64,000 bases of DNA from Rhodospirillales bacterium (GTDB lineage: Bacteria > Pseudomonadota > Alphaproteobacteria > Micavibrionales > Micavibrionaceae). The translations under genes and the position numbers were made by a program. Positions 33,208 through 42,763 of this stretch are shown here, piece by piece. The stretch spans positions 620,001 through 684,000 of the forward strand of contig JACKJB010000001.1 in assembly GCA_020638155.1 (NCBI GenBank), read 5' to 3'. The notes under the pieces are model-generated. The model worked only from the letters and a program-made list of their open reading frames with translations, was not told where the DNA came from and did no database searches. The stretch's first letter is position 1. The number at the start of each line of letters is the position of its first letter.

Positions 33208-36200
33208 GTGAAGCGCGCAGTCATTATTTTCGCCATTCTTGTTGTTCTGTTGGTTGGGGGCGCGTTTATCGCTCCCAGTTTTGTTGACTGGAATAAATAT
33301 AAAAGCCAGATCATCGAACAGGTTGAAGTTGCCACCGGCTATGACGTTGAAATCGGCGGCAGTCTGGAAATGGCGGTACTGCCTTATCCGCATGTGGCCA
33401 TCGGTAACCTGACGGTCGCTGCCGGGGCGCAGCCACTGGCAAAGCTCGATCAGGCTTCTGTGCAGCTCGCGCTCGGCCCTCTGTTTAGCGGTAATGTTGA
33501 AGTCAGCAAGATCCAGCTTGTGAATCCTGATTTCCAGGTTTCTATTGCCGCTGATGGGACGCCGTCATGGATGACGCCGGAACTGCAAGCCCGCATGGGT
33601 AAGAAGCAGGGCGGCGGCTCCGAGATCGCGAATGCGATTGCCCTGAATGCGATCAGTGTTAAAAACGGCGCTTTCAGCTTTAAGGACCAGCGCAGCGGGC
33701 AGGTAATTTCGCTGAAAGACATCAACCTGACGGTGCAGGGCGAAAGCCTTTACGGGCCTTACAGTGTTGATGGCGGCGTGAATTACCAGGGGCAGGATCT
33801 TAAGATCAAGCTGAATTCCGGCCGGATTGATAAGCTGGCGGAATCGATCGCAGCGCAGCTGGAACTTGGATTTCCGGCGCTGGCGTCAACTGTCAGCTAT
33901 TCCGGGGTTGTTGCGTATAAAGACCATCTGGAGCTGCAGGGGGAGACCGGGGTCGATACCCAGAATCTTGCCGCCCTTATGAAGGTCTTTGTAAAAGATG
34001 CGCCGGCGCAACTGGCTAAGCCGTTTTCGTCCAAGGGGATTTTGACCCTGACCGACAAGGAAGCTGCGTACCGTAATCTTAAGATCGGGTTTGCCGGGGT
34101 TAACGGGAACGGCTATGTGGTTGTCAAAAATTTTACCAAAGATGCCAAAGGGCCGCTGAATCTTGAAGTGACCTTGGAAGCGGCGCAGCCGGTAGTGTTA
34201 GATAAACTTGTACCGGAGAGCAAGGGTGAGAAGAAGACGAAAGCGCCATTCCTGCCGGAAACTTTCACGGCGCCGCGTGAACTGAGCGGCAGCATTAACC
34301 TGAAAGCCCCGGAGCTCAGCTTTAAAGGCAAGAGCTATAAGGATGTGGCTTTCAATATTGATAGCCGCGAGAAAGGCTTTGGCGGGCAGCTTAATTTAAA
34401 AGGGCCGGGAAGCACGACGCTGGATATCAATAGTATGCTGCAGTTTGCGGCGCAGAGTAAGTCAGCACAAAACGGCGCTGTGACGTATTCCGATCCCGTT
34501 CTGGCCCTTGAAACCAAGTTGGCCAGTGCAGAGCCGATGAAGCTTGTAGAGGCATTCTTAAAGCAGCCCGCGGATCAAAAACTCATGAACCTGCTGGCGA
34601 ATAATCTTGCGTCCGAGGCTAAGGTGTCGGTGAAGCCTAAGCAGGTTGATATTTCCGCGTCTTTTGTGAAGCTCGGGGAAACCCGTATTAATGCCAGCGG
34701 TGCTTATAAGGCTGGCGGCGCGCGCGATCACTTACGGCTGGCCGTTAATAATTTCGGTCTGGATGTTGATTACTGGGTTAAAAAAATTAACGGTCCGACC
34801 AATGCCGCCGTCGCGCAGCCTGCTGCAGCCAAGGATATCCGGGACGTCACCAGGAATTTTTCATTGCCGTTCGACATAGACTTCAGCGCCGATATACAGA
34901 GCCTGCATTTGAAGGGCCGGGATTACAGCAAGCTGGGCGTCAAAGGCCGCCTGATTGGCAAGCAGCTCGCGTTTGACAGTCTTCAGCTGGTCAGCAACGG
35001 CGGCGATGAAGTCGCGCTTGCAGGGTCGGTTAAAGATATTCAGGCGTTGAGCGGTATTGATCTGTCGCTCAATGCGGGGATTGTCGATCTTGAACAGACT
35101 CTGGCTTCCTTTGGGTTGAAGAACGCCAAATTGCCGTCCGGGATTGGCAAGTCTGAATTGATTGCTGAAGTGAAAGGCGAGCCGGACAAGCTGTCCTTTA
35201 CGGCGAACCTGAATGCGATGCGCGGGACAATGGCTGTGTCCGGGGCGCTGGCCGATGCGGTGAGCGCGCCGAAGCTGAGCGATCTGACTTTGCGGCTGCA
35301 ACATCCCAGCTATGTAGATCTTGTCCGCCTTTATCAGCCATCGTTTTCCGGCGGTGTTGCGATCAAAAAGAATCTTGATGTGTTTGCGAGCATGAGCCGT
35401 AAGGATAACGTTTACACATTCTCCCAGTTACAGGCTGTGATTGGCCCTGCGAACATCAAGGGTGATGTCGTTGCTGATGTGTCCGGGGCGAAACCTGCGA
35501 TTACGGCGGCGTTGGAAGCGACGGACCTGCCTGTTGATGACTTGCTCGGGATACAGACAGGCGGGAATAAAACCCAGCCCGCCCGGCAGGTGCAGGACGT
35601 GCGCTGGTCCCGTAACGCGATCAATACCGAATTTTTGCACAAGGCGAATATCGTCCTGAAAGCAACGGCGAACTCCCTGTCTTACGGGAACTGGACCTTT
35701 AAAAATGCCGGGATAAATCTGGAGCTGAAAGACGGTGTGCTTGATATCCGTCAGATGGATGGCGGCCTTTATGGCGGGCACGCGGCATTGACCGGGACGC
35801 TTAAATCTTCTGACAAGCCGCGCCAGCCGATCAGCTTCGCCGGGAAAATTCTTGCACAGGATGTCAGTATGGAAGAGTTCGTGAAGTCGTTTAGCGGTTC
35901 ACGGCTGGTTACGGCAAAAGGGCCGGTGTCGCTGAATGCCGATATCGCGACTTCGGGGCTTAGCCCTGCGGCACTCGTGTTTGATCTGAGTGGGAAGGGC
36001 ACGGCAAGCGGGACTGACCTGACATTTGAAGGGTTTGATCTTGCGCGGCTTTCCCGGGCGCTGGCAGAGCCGAGCAGCAGCTTTACCCAGAACTTCACCC
36101 GTCTGCTCGATGCGTCATTAAAGGGCGGCACGACCCACTTTAAAACGCTCGACGGGGCGTATACGATTACCGAAGGTGTCATCCATCTCGATAAAATGGA

Positions 36201-36660
36201 TTTAACCGGGGAGGCGGCGACGGTGGCAACGGCAGGGACGATTAGCCTGCCGCTTTGGTCGGTTGATCTTGAAAGCACCGTAAATCTGGCTGAGCCCGAA
36301 GATGCGCCGCCTCTGCGGGCTTCGTTTAAAGGGCCTCTGGATAAGCCCGCGCAGACTTTTGGGCAAAATGCGATGCAGCAATATTTCCAGCAGCAACTTG
36401 AAGGGCTGGTTCTTAATCCTTTGCTAGAAACGCTGGAAAAGAAAGGCGTCGTGCCTGGCGGGCTTCTCGGCGGGCCAAAGCAACAGCCGCAGCCGGCACC
36501 AGTCCAGACGGAAACACAGGACGGCGCACCTGCAGGGGATGCCGGGGCTAATAACGTGTCACCCGTGCCGCAACAACAGCAACCTGCACAAAAAGAAATA
36601 ACCCCGGAAGACGCAATGTTCGGGATTATTCAAGGAATCATAAAAGATAGCGGGCAATAA
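33208..36660 (+). CDS. AsmA-family inner-membrane-anchored protein
   Basis: 1150 residues, GTG start after AAAGGG. A single N-terminal membrane helix (VIIFAILVVLLVGGAFIAP) is followed by the AsmA opening FVDWNKYKSQIIEQVEVATGYDVEIGGSLEMAVLPYPHVAI, which is diagnostic. The rest is a long repeating beta structure typical of AsmA/TamB-like bridge proteins, now thought to carry phospholipids across the periplasm. AsmA_2 features appear near 900-1050 (AALVFDLSGKGTASGTDL, LTGEAATVATAGTISLP). The C-terminal 70 residues are Pro/Gln-rich and disordered. A hairpin terminator lies 34 bases past the stop. Confidence 0.92.
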   Translation: MKRAVIIFAILVVLLVGGAFIAPSFVDWNKYKSQIIEQVEVATGYDVEIGGSLEMAVLPYPHVAIGNLTVAAGAQPLAKLDQASVQLALGPLFSGNVEVSKIQLVNPDFQVSIAADGTPSWMTPELQARMGKKQGGGSEIANAIALNAISVKNGAFSFKDQRSGQVISLKDINLTVQGESLYGPYSVDGGVNYQGQDLKIKLNSGRIDKLAESIAAQLELGFPALASTVSYSGVVAYKDHLELQGETGVDTQNLAALMKVFVKDAPAQLAKPFSSKGILTLTDKEAAYRNLKIGFAGVNGNGYVVVKNFTKDAKGPLNLEVTLEAAQPVVLDKLVPESKGEKKTKAPFLPETFTAPRELSGSINLKAPELSFKGKSYKDVAFNIDSREKGFGGQLNLKGPGSTTLDINSMLQFAAQSKSAQNGAVTYSDPVLALETKLASAEPMKLVEAFLKQPADQKLMNLLANNLASEAKVSVKPKQVDISASFVKLGETRINASGAYKAGGARDHLRLAVNNFGLDVDYWVKKINGPTNAAVAQPAAAKDIRDVTRNFSLPFDIDFSADIQSLHLKGRDYSKLGVKGRLIGKQLAFDSLQLVSNGGDEVALAGSVKDIQALSGIDLSLNAGIVDLEQTLASFGLKNAKLPSGIGKSELIAEVKGEPDKLSFTANLNAMRGTMAVSGALADAVSAPKLSDLTLRLQHPSYVDLVRLYQPSFSGGVAIKKNLDVFASMSRKDNVYTFSQLQAVIGPANIKGDVVADVSGAKPAITAALEATDLPVDDLLGIQTGGNKTQPARQVQDVRWSRNAINTEFLHKANIVLKATANSLSYGNWTFKNAGINLELKDGVLDIRQMDGGLYGGHAALTGTLKSSDKPRQPISFAGKILAQDVSMEEFVKSFSGSRLVTAKGPVSLNADIATSGLSPAALVFDLSGKGTASGTDLTFEGFDLARLSRALAEPSSSFTQNFTRLLDASLKGGTTHFKTLDGAYTITEGVIHLDKMDLTGEAATVATAGTISLPLWSVDLESTVNLAEPEDAPPLRASFKGPLDKPAQTFGQNAMQQYFQQQLEGLVLNPLLETLEKKGVVPGGLLGGPKQQPQPAPVQTETQDGAPAGDAGANNVSPVPQQQQPAQKEITPEDAMFGIIQGIIKDSGQ

Positions 36661-36694
36661 TGACCGCTAACTGACTTTTATAAGGTATGGTATT

Positions 36695-36720
36695 GCTGTC
36701 CTTCGGACGAAGGCAGCTTT
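36695..36720 (+). terminator. Terminator after the AsmA gene
   Basis: GCTG-T-CCTTC and GAAGG-CAGC pair around GGAC with one bulged base, followed by a short TTT. It lies between the AsmA gene and the 29-codon reading frame on the opposite strand. Confidence 0.6.
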
Positions 36721-36726
36721 AACCGA

Positions 36727-36816
36727 TTAGCCGCCTGTCAGGCCGAGCATAAGAAGCGCCCCGACTACAGCAAGAACAAAAACAATGATGTTTCTGGTTG
36801 AAAAAATATCGTTCAT
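36727..36816 (-). CDS. 29-residue single-pass membrane peptide
   Basis: A short frame not usually predicted by size cut-offs: ATG ending at 36816, TAA at 36727-36729. It encodes a polar N-terminus (MNDIFSTRN) and a long hydrophobic helix (IIVFVLAVVGALLMLGL) ending in TGG. An AGAAGGTG ribosome site stands nine bases before the ATG, the same type used by the 952-residue orphan. It lies in the otherwise empty 254-base gap between the AsmA gene and the RHH gene. Function unknown; it resembles small single-helix regulators of membrane complexes in form only. Confidence 0.55.
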   Translation of the reverse strand: MNDIFSTRNIIVFVLAVVGALLMLGLTGG

Positions 36817-36914
36817 TTGGATTAACACCTTCTAGTGATAAGACAATACGAAAACCATTGTACTTGAAAATCACTATCAAAAAAATGGAAAATTTTTTGT
36901 CAGAATATCGGCGG

Positions 36915-37124
36915 TTAGGCGCTGCGCTGCTTTAATGCGGCCAGAACATAGAGCCGTAAAGCGCTGGAGAGGTTTTTACGGCCGCGTTTTTTATCGATTT
37001 CCGCGACCAAGTGGCTGACCGGACGTTTTTGTGTCGCCGCGATTTCCTTTAATTCCGTCCAGAATTCTTCTTCAAGGCTGATGCTGGTGGCATGGCCCTG
37101 GATTTTTATCGAGCGTTTTTTCAT
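36915..37124 (-). CDS. Ribbon-helix-helix domain protein (RHH_4)
   Basis: A 69-residue protein: KKRSIKIQGHATSISLEEEFWTEL gives the beta strand and first helix, and RPVSHLVAEIDKKR the second helix of a ribbon-helix-helix DNA-binding fold, followed by a basic tail. This small family often follows fumC in alphaproteobacteria. Its start codon overlaps the fumC stop by one base (TGATG), so the two are translationally coupled. It may regulate its own operon; no operator was found. Confidence 0.85.
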   Translation of the reverse strand: MKKRSIKIQGHATSISLEEEFWTELKEIAATQKRPVSHLVAEIDKKRGRKNLSSALRLYVLAALKQRSA

Positions 37125-38542
37125 CAGGCTGCCGGACGAGTCATGGATTCCGGATCGATCCAGTCATTGAACTGCTCTTCGGTCAGCAAGCCCAGCTCGA
37201 TTCCAGCCTGTTTCAGGGATGTCCCGTCCGCATAAGCTTTCTTGGCGATTTTGGCCGCGTTGTCATAGCCGATATGCGGGTTCAGCGCGGTCACCAGCAT
37301 CAGGCTTTCATGCAGTAATTTATGGATGCGGTCTTTGTTCGCTTCGATGCCGACAACGCATTTGTCTGTCAGGCTGCGTACCGAATCGGCCAGCAGGCGT
37401 GTGGATTGCAGAACGTTGAAGATAATGACCGGCTTAAAGACATTCAGCTCAAAATGGCCGTTACTGCCGGCGACGGTCACGGTGGTGTGGTTGCCCATGA
37501 CCTGTGCGCAGACCATGGTCATCGCTTCGCACTGGGTCGGGTTCACTTTACCGGGCATGATCGATGATCCTGGCTCGTTTGCGGGCAGGATGATTTCCCC
37601 GATCCCGCAACGCGGACCGGAGCCGAGCAGGCGTAAATCATTGGCAATTTTCATCAGGCTGGCAGCGATTGTGTTCATTGCGCCGGAAAGCTCGACCATG
37701 GCGTCATGCGCGGCCATCGCTTCAAATTTGTTTTCTGCTGTGACGAAGTCAAGTCCTGTGATCTGGCTGACATTTGCGGCAAACGCTTCGGCAAACCCGG
37801 CCTTGCAGTTAATTCCGGTGCCGACGGCTGTACCGCCCTGCGCCAAGGCAAGAACCTGCGGGAGTGCATTTTTGAGCCGTATGACACTATATTGCACCTG
37901 CTTTGCGTAGCCGGAGAATTCCTGGCCCAATGTGACCGGGGTGGCGTCCTGCAGGTGCGTCCTGCCGATCTTGACGATATCGGCAAAGGCTTTGGCTTTG
38001 CTGCCCAGTGCCTCATGCAGTGTTTCAAGGGCCGGGATTAATTCGTGGCAGACCTGCTCAGCCGCGGCGATATGCATGACGGTCGGGAAGGTATCGTTCG
38101 ATGACTGGCCCATATTGACATGGTCGTTGGGGTGGACCGGGCTTTTACTGCCACGCTCCCCACCCAGGATTTCAATCGCGCGGTTGGCGATGACCTCATT
38201 GGCGTTCATGTTGGTTTGCGTACCTGACCCGGTTTGCCAGACGACCAGTGGAAATTCCCCGGCCAGCGTCCCGTCGATAATTTCATCGGCAGCCTTGATA
38301 ATCGCATCGCCGAGCGTTTTATCGAGAATGCCGAGGCTCATATTGGTCATGGCGGCGGCTTTTTTCTGAATGCCAAGGGCCCGGACGAGCGGGGCGGGCA
38401 TGGTTTCCGTGCCGATTTTGAAATTTTGCAGGCTGCGCTGCGTCTGCGCGCCCCAATACCGGTCGGCAGGCACATCGATAGCGCCGATGGAATCTGTTTC
38501 TGAGCGTGTGCCGGAAGCGGTTTCTGCAAGTGCTTTATTCAT
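37124..38542 (-). CDS. fumC: Class II fumarate hydratase
   Basis: 472 residues, a tetrameric, iron-free fumarase that converts fumarate and malate in the TCA cycle. Signatures: [12 protein letters not shown] near 30, [12 protein letters not shown] near 105, [18 protein letters not shown] near 137, [17 protein letters not shown] near 193 and the family signature [16 protein letters not shown] near 325. All active-site loops are intact. It is divergent from murQ across a 91-base gap. The RHH gene follows with a one-base overlap. Confidence 0.96.
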   Translation of the reverse strand: MNKALAETASGTRSETDSIGAIDVPADRYWGAQTQRSLQNFKIGTETMPAPLVRALGIQKKAAAMTNMSLGILDKTLGDAIIKAADEIIDGTLAGEFPLVVWQTGSGTQTNMNANEVIANRAIEILGGERGSKSPVHPNDHVNMGQSSNDTFPTVMHIAAAEQVCHELIPALETLHEALGSKAKAFADIVKIGRTHLQDATPVTLGQEFSGYAKQVQYSVIRLKNALPQVLALAQGGTAVGTGINCKAGFAEAFAANVSQITGLDFVTAENKFEAMAAHDAMVELSGAMNTIAASLMKIANDLRLLGSGPRCGIGEIILPANEPGSSIMPGKVNPTQCEAMTMVCAQVMGNHTTVTVAGSNGHFELNVFKPVIIFNVLQSTRLLADSVRSLTDKCVVGIEANKDRIHKLLHESLMLVTALNPHIGYDNAAKIAKKAYADGTSLKQAGIELGLLTEEQFNDWIDPESMTRPAA

Positions 38543-38633
38543 AATCCTGTAATCCTGTTATGTTAGACTATAATAATTAAGACCGGTATGAGCAGACAGC
38601 AAGGATGTTTTTTCTTTTGTACAAAGGAAAGGC

Positions 38634-39587
38634 GTGATTATAGTATGCGCTATGACAAAAAAGACGGATGACCGCATAACGGAGCAGTTTAACGACCGCT
38701 TCAGGGGCATGGATGAATGGCCTGTGGACCAGGTGCTTTCCCGGATTCTGGAAGATCAGATCCGGGCGGTGCAGGCTGTGCGGGCTGCGGTGCCGCAGAT
38801 TGATGCGGCGGTTCGTGAAGCGGCGCGCCGCCTGCAGGGGACGGACGGGCGGCTGATCTATATCGGTGCAGGTACCCCGGCACGGCTTGGGGTACAGGAC
38901 GGGACCGAGCTCACCCCGACATTCGGCTGGCCCAAAGAACGTATGGCGTTTGTGATTGCCGGCGGGCAGAAGGCTTTATTCGAAGCCGTTGAAGGCGCGG
39001 AAGATGATGTCGCGGCGGCGCGGCGGGATATTGCGGCCCTGAATGTGGGTGAACACGATGTCTGTATTGCCGTGTCTGCGAGCGGTACGACCCCCTATAC
39101 GGTTGAAGCCTGCCGTGTGGCCCGTGAGGCCGGGGCTGCGAGCATCGGGATTGCCTCTAATGCTAAGGCGCCGCTTTATACGGTGTCTGATTTCCCGGTT
39201 TACCTGGATAGCGGGGTGGAGCCGGTGGGCGGGTCAACCCGCATGAATGCCGGGACCGTGCAGAAAATCGCGCTGAATATGATTTCGACTGCGGTGATGG
39301 TGAAGCTGGGGCATGTGTTTGACGGGATGATGGTTGATGTGAAACTGAATAACGTCAAGCTGCGGCAGCGGGCGGAACGCATGGTCAGCAAGATTACAGG
39401 CTGTGATGAAGAGCAGGCGGCCAAAGCCCTTGATGCTTCGGGGCAGGGCGTGAATGCCAATGTGAAGCTGGCGGTGTTGATTGTCAAAGGCTACAGCCCT
39501 GAAGCCGGGCGGAAACTGCTAGATGAAACGAGCGGTAATCTGCGTACGGCGCTGAACCGTCCTGACCCGTTAATGCATCCGGGGTGA
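38634..39587 (+). CDS. murQ: N-acetylmuramic acid 6-phosphate etherase
   Basis: 317 residues, SIS-domain lyase ether that removes lactate from MurNAc-6-phosphate in cell-wall recycling. Seen: IYIGAGTPARLGVQDGTEL with the acid/base Glu, FEAVEGAEDD, VSASGTTPYTVEACR (the SIS sugar-phosphate loop) and GSTRMNAGTVQKIALNM. The loops differ slightly from the Escherichia coli version (GTPARLG rather than GTSGRLG), but the catalytic glutamates remain. The GTG at 38634 has AAGGA about six bases upstream; ATG 38652 is an alternative start. It is divergent from fumC, with no other recycling gene next to it. Confidence 0.88.
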   Translation: MIIVCAMTKKTDDRITEQFNDRFRGMDEWPVDQVLSRILEDQIRAVQAVRAAVPQIDAAVREAARRLQGTDGRLIYIGAGTPARLGVQDGTELTPTFGWPKERMAFVIAGGQKALFEAVEGAEDDVAAARRDIAALNVGEHDVCIAVSASGTTPYTVEACRVAREAGAASIGIASNAKAPLYTVSDFPVYLDSGVEPVGGSTRMNAGTVQKIALNMISTAVMVKLGHVFDGMMVDVKLNNVKLRQRAERMVSKITGCDEEQAAKALDASGQGVNANVKLAVLIVKGYSPEAGRKLLDETSGNLRTALNRPDPLMHPG

Positions 39588-39591
39588 TCTT

Positions 39592-40173
39592 TTACAGGTC
39601 GTGAACCGTGACTTTAGGCCAGAGTTCCCACCATTTTTTCTCTTTCATGCGATTCTTGTAAGCGCTCAGTTTTGAAGGGTTTGCGCGGGCAAATGGCGTG
39701 GCGTGGCACCGGTAAGACAGCAGGTCGTCCAGTCCCAGCGGCGCTTTGAGCAGAATCGTGTCATCATCGTCAAGCCGGGCGGCAATCGGCGTGACCGTCT
39801 CGCACCAATGGCACAGCGCATCATCCATGCTTGTATAAGGACGGTCGCCGTTTTTTATATGCATGCGCGCCTGGTTCTTGACCGACCAGGGCTGACCGGG
39901 CATCAGGGTGAGCAGGTGCTGTTCCTGCGCTTTTTCAAAAGGTTCGTTCTGGTTGGCGGCGTCATAATAAATGACATCGATATCGTTGAGCGGGGTCATA
40001 TGCGGGAAGGCGTGCATGTTGTCCCAGACATAGTTGCGGACAAACCCGGCCCCGATCCAGCAATCCGGCAGGTTCAGGCTTTTCACGGCGCGCAGCGCAT
40101 CCATGTGAAAGGAGGAGCGGCGGAGCAGGGTCACGATATCTTCGGCGCTTTGTCGGCCGGGGCGGTCAGCCAT
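39592..40173 (-). CDS. Nucleotidyltransferase family protein (COG3575-like)
   Basis: 193 residues of the NTP_transf_6 type. WIGAGFVRNYVWDNMH, NDIDVIYYD with the metal-binding aspartates, and PWSVKNQARMH are the family motifs. The substrate is unknown; these proteins look like minimal nucleotidyltransferases. Its start overlaps the purK stop by eight bases, so it is read with purK. The two conserved aspartates suggest an active enzyme. Confidence 0.82.
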   Translation of the reverse strand: MADRPGRQSAEDIVTLLRRSSFHMDALRAVKSLNLPDCWIGAGFVRNYVWDNMHAFPHMTPLNDIDVIYYDAANQNEPFEKAQEQHLLTLMPGQPWSVKNQARMHIKNGDRPYTSMDDALCHWCETVTPIAARLDDDDTILLKAPLGLDDLLSYRCHATPFARANPSKLSAYKNRMKEKKWWELWPKVTVHDL

Positions 40174-41257
40174 GGTCGATATCCCCTGCGACTTTGGGGC
40201 GCAGGACAGTAACGTGGCCCATTTTGCGGCCTTCGCGGATATCGTCTTTGCCGTACAGGTGCAGGCTCGCGCCTTTCATTTCCAGCCACGGTGCCAGTTT
40301 TTTGGCGTCTCCGCCGATCAGGTTAATCATCACCGCATCGGAATGGCGGTTGGGATGGCCGATCGGCATGCCGCAGGCTGTGCGCACATGCTGCTCGAAC
40401 TGGGACACGGTGCAGGCATCGATGGTCCAGTGGCCGGAATTATGAGTGCGGGGCGCGATTTCATTCGCCAGCAGGCGGCCGTCCGGGGTGACGAACATTT
40501 CCAGCGCCAGTACGCCGACCAGGTCAACCGCTTCGGCAAGATGCTCGGTGATCCGGCGTGCTTCGGCGGCGGTGTGATCCGGTATTGGGGCGGGCACGGT
40601 GCTTTTTGACAGAATATGATTATCGTGCTCGTTAAGTATGGGGCCGTAGGTTGCGATCTGAGCCAGTTTGTCCCGCGCAACGATAACCGAGATTTCACAA
40701 GCAAAATCAACCTTTTCTTCGATAATGATCTCGTTTGAGTCCAGCTTTTGCCACTTAGGGGTTGGATCTTCGCCTAAATCGTAAGAAACCTGGCCTTTCC
40801 CGTCGTATCCGAAACGGGTTGTTTTCAAAATAAATCCGCTACAACCCATATCGTTAGTCATAGTCTGGATCTCTTCTGCGCTGTGCGCGAGGGCCCATCT
40901 GGCGGTCGGGATTCCGATGTCATTGAGGAACTGCTTTTCCTTGCCCCGGTCCTGCGCCATCTCCAGCAGCCTGTCATCGGGACAGACGGGGCGGAATTGT
41001 TGCAGGTAACGCACCGTTTCCACCGGGATGTTTTCAAACTCATAGGAAATGACATCGACGGATTCGGCAAAGGCTTTTAATTTGCGTTTGTCCTCATACT
41101 CGCCGATAAAGGTTTTTGCGGCGACATGGCTGGCGGGGCTGTCTTCTTCCGGGCAGTAGATGTGGGTTTTTACGCCCAGGCGTGCCGCGGCGAGGGCGCT
41201 CATGCGTCCAAGCTGCCCGCCGCCCAGGATGCCAAGAATTTTTGTTTCCAGTCTCAT
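40166..41257 (-). CDS. purK: N5-carboxyaminoimidazole ribonucleotide synthase
   Basis: 363-residue ATP-grasp enzyme of purine synthesis that carboxylates AIR with bicarbonate and ATP. Seen: ILGGGQLGRMSALAAARLG near 10-28, YEFENIPVETV, GFILKTTRFGYDGKGQ (ATP-grasp) and LLANEIAPRTHNSGHWT with QFEQHVR. It works with PurE (41803), which lies upstream on the same strand but is separated from it by a plus-strand gene. Confidence 0.95.
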   Translation of the reverse strand: MRLETKILGILGGGQLGRMSALAAARLGVKTHIYCPEEDSPASHVAAKTFIGEYEDKRKLKAFAESVDVISYEFENIPVETVRYLQQFRPVCPDDRLLEMAQDRGKEKQFLNDIGIPTARWALAHSAEEIQTMTNDMGCSGFILKTTRFGYDGKGQVSYDLGEDPTPKWQKLDSNEIIIEEKVDFACEISVIVARDKLAQIATYGPILNEHDNHILSKSTVPAPIPDHTAAEARRITEHLAEAVDLVGVLALEMFVTPDGRLLANEIAPRTHNSGHWTIDACTVSQFEQHVRTACGMPIGHPNRHSDAVMINLIGGDAKKLAPWLEMKGASLHLYGKDDIREGRKMGHVTVLRPKVAGDIDHG

Positions 41258-41372
41258 AGCTATGATTTATGGGCTGTGTCAGGGGGAACTGCAAGGCCGG
41301 AGAAGTTAATTTTCTTGTGTTTTTCAGTGATTTTTTGCTATGAAAAATAAAAGATGTATCAGGTGACAGATA

Positions 41373-41789
41373 ATGACAGACGATATTACAAGTGGTGACA
41401 AAACGACGCCGATCAGCAAAGCGTCAATGGCGGCGCGCCTGACATTGGCTTTGGGGATGTTGCTAACGCTGAACGGCAAGGTTATTTATGATGACACCGA
41501 TGCTGAACTCAAGCAGGCTGCGCATGATGATTGTATGGTCACGCTAACCGGGCAAGCCGCCGTGGTTCGTGAAAATGGTACAGTGTCACAGGCTTTCTCA
41601 GAGAAAGCGCTGGCGGCTTGTGAAAAAGAACAGTTCGATGAGATGAAAGAGACGCAGGCCACGATGAACGATTTGGCCAATCTCGGGATCGGGCTGATGA
41701 TACTTGGCGGTGTTGCTTTGGGCGGGCAGGCACTTGTCCGCAGGCATGCGATCAAAAAAGCCGGTGGCGGGCCCAAACCTTACGTTTAA
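41373..41789 (+). CDS. Small two-helix membrane protein of unknown function
   Basis: 138 residues with hydrophobic segments at about 20-34 (AARLTLALGMLLTLN) and about 100-120 (LANLGIGLMILGGVALGG), a polar 65-residue middle with two cysteines, and a basic C-terminus (RRHAIKKAGG). No family recognised. It stands on the plus strand between purK and purE, which otherwise run together on the minus strand, so it looks like an insertion into the usual purE-purK unit. A weak AGGTGACAG-type site precedes the ATG. Confidence 0.6.
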   Translation: MTDDITSGDKTTPISKASMAARLTLALGMLLTLNGKVIYDDTDAELKQAAHDDCMVTLTGQAAVVRENGTVSQAFSEKALAACEKEQFDEMKETQATMNDLANLGIGLMILGGVALGGQALVRRHAIKKAGGGPKPYV

Positions 41790-41802
41790 TCTGCATATAA
41801 AA

Positions 41803-42318
41803 TCAGGATGGTGTTTCGGCAACGTTGTCGGATTGCTGTTTGCGAAATGCGTCAAGCTTTTCGGCAATCCCGTTATCCGTTGTTCCTAAAATTGCCGCGG
41901 CAAGCAAGGCAGCGTTCTTCGCTCCTGCTTCACCGATCGCTAGTGTACCAACGGGGATGCCAGCAGGCATTTGGACGATGGAGAGCAGGCTATCCATGCC
42001 TTTTAACGCCTTACTTTTGATGGGTACGCCGAGCACGGGCAAGGTGGTCATTGCCGCGACCATGCCCGGCAGGTGCGCGGCACCGCCTGCGCCGGCGATG
42101 ATGACTTTCAGTCCGCGTTCTTTTGCGCTTTGTGCGTATTCCCGCATCCGGTCAGGGGTGCGGTGGGCGGATACGATTTTAACTTCGTGAGGAATCTCAA
42201 ACTGCTCGAGGATGTCGGCGGCGTTTTTCATGGTATCCCAGTCGGATTGGGACCCCATGATAATGCCGATCTGGGGATTTAGTGATTTAGTGGTTTGGTG
42301 ATTTGAGGGGGCGGTCAT
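41803..42318 (-). CDS. purE: N5-carboxyaminoimidazole ribonucleotide mutase
   Basis: 171 residues, class I PurE that converts N5-CAIR to CAIR. Core motifs: [14 protein letters not shown] at about 18-31, [25 protein letters not shown] and [19 protein letters not shown]. The first 16 residues ([16 protein letters not shown]) are an unusual extension encoded in a run of CTAAATC-like repeats that continues, inverted, upstream of the start codon. An AGGAAG site precedes the ATG. It is followed by the inserted plus-strand gene rather than by purK. Confidence 0.94.
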   Translation of the reverse strand: MTAPSNHQTTKSLNPQIGIIMGSQSDWDTMKNAADILEQFEIPHEVKIVSAHRTPDRMREYAQSAKERGLKVIIAGAGGAAHLPGMVAAMTTLPVLGVPIKSKALKGMDSLLSIVQMPAGIPVGTLAIGEAGAKNAALLAAAILGTTDNGIAEKLDAFRKQQSDNVAETPS

Positions 42319-42374
42319 AGTGTATTGCTTCCTGTAATATTGAAATCCCTAAATCCCTATATAACTAAATTACC
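42275..42374. repeat. Inverted (T/C)CTAAATC-type short repeats flanking the purE start
   Basis: GGATTTAGTGATTTAGTGG with GGTGATTT at 42275-42304 lies inside the first codons of purE, and AAATCCCTAAATCCC with CTAAATTA at 42343-42371 is an inverted counterpart upstream of the start. The pattern is telomere-like low-complexity DNA and gives purE its odd N-terminus. Confidence 0.5.
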
Positions 42375-42376
42375 AA

Positions 42377-42580
42377 TCAGGCGATGATATCCGGCAGCAG
42401 CATACTGCGAATCCGTTCGATTTCGTCTTTTAATTGCAGCTTGCGTTTTTTGAGCCGTTGCAGCTGGAGAAAGTCTATGGGCGGCGTATGCATAAGCCGA
42501 TCGATGACCTGATCCAGGTCCCGGTGTTCGGTCTCCAGGTCGTAAAGCCGCTCCTGCAGTAGTTCTTCTTCATCTTCCAT
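42377..42580 (-). CDS. DUF465/YdcH-like small coiled-coil protein
   Basis: 67 residues in two antiparallel helices: LLQERLYDLETEHRDLDQVI, then LQLQRLKKRKLQLKDEIERI. This is the YdcH/DUF465 family, common near purE in alphaproteobacteria; molecular role unknown. It lies 58 bases upstream of purE on the same strand and probably belongs to its transcript. Confidence 0.88.
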   Translation of the reverse strand: MEDEEELLQERLYDLETEHRDLDQVIDRLMHTPPIDFLQLQRLKKRKLQLKDEIERIRSMLLPDIIA

Positions 42581-42763
42581 AAACGGATAAAACCCTTAAA
42601 AGACTATCCCCAAGGGCTGAATACTAACAGATAATCCGTTGTTTGATAAGAAAGAATTGCAATTCCGTCAAATTGGCTTTAGATCATTCCCTTAACAGCA
42701 GGGTTTATGTATGGTAAAGCCTTGTTCCGGGTGTAATTTCTAACAGATGCGGTAGCGATCATT

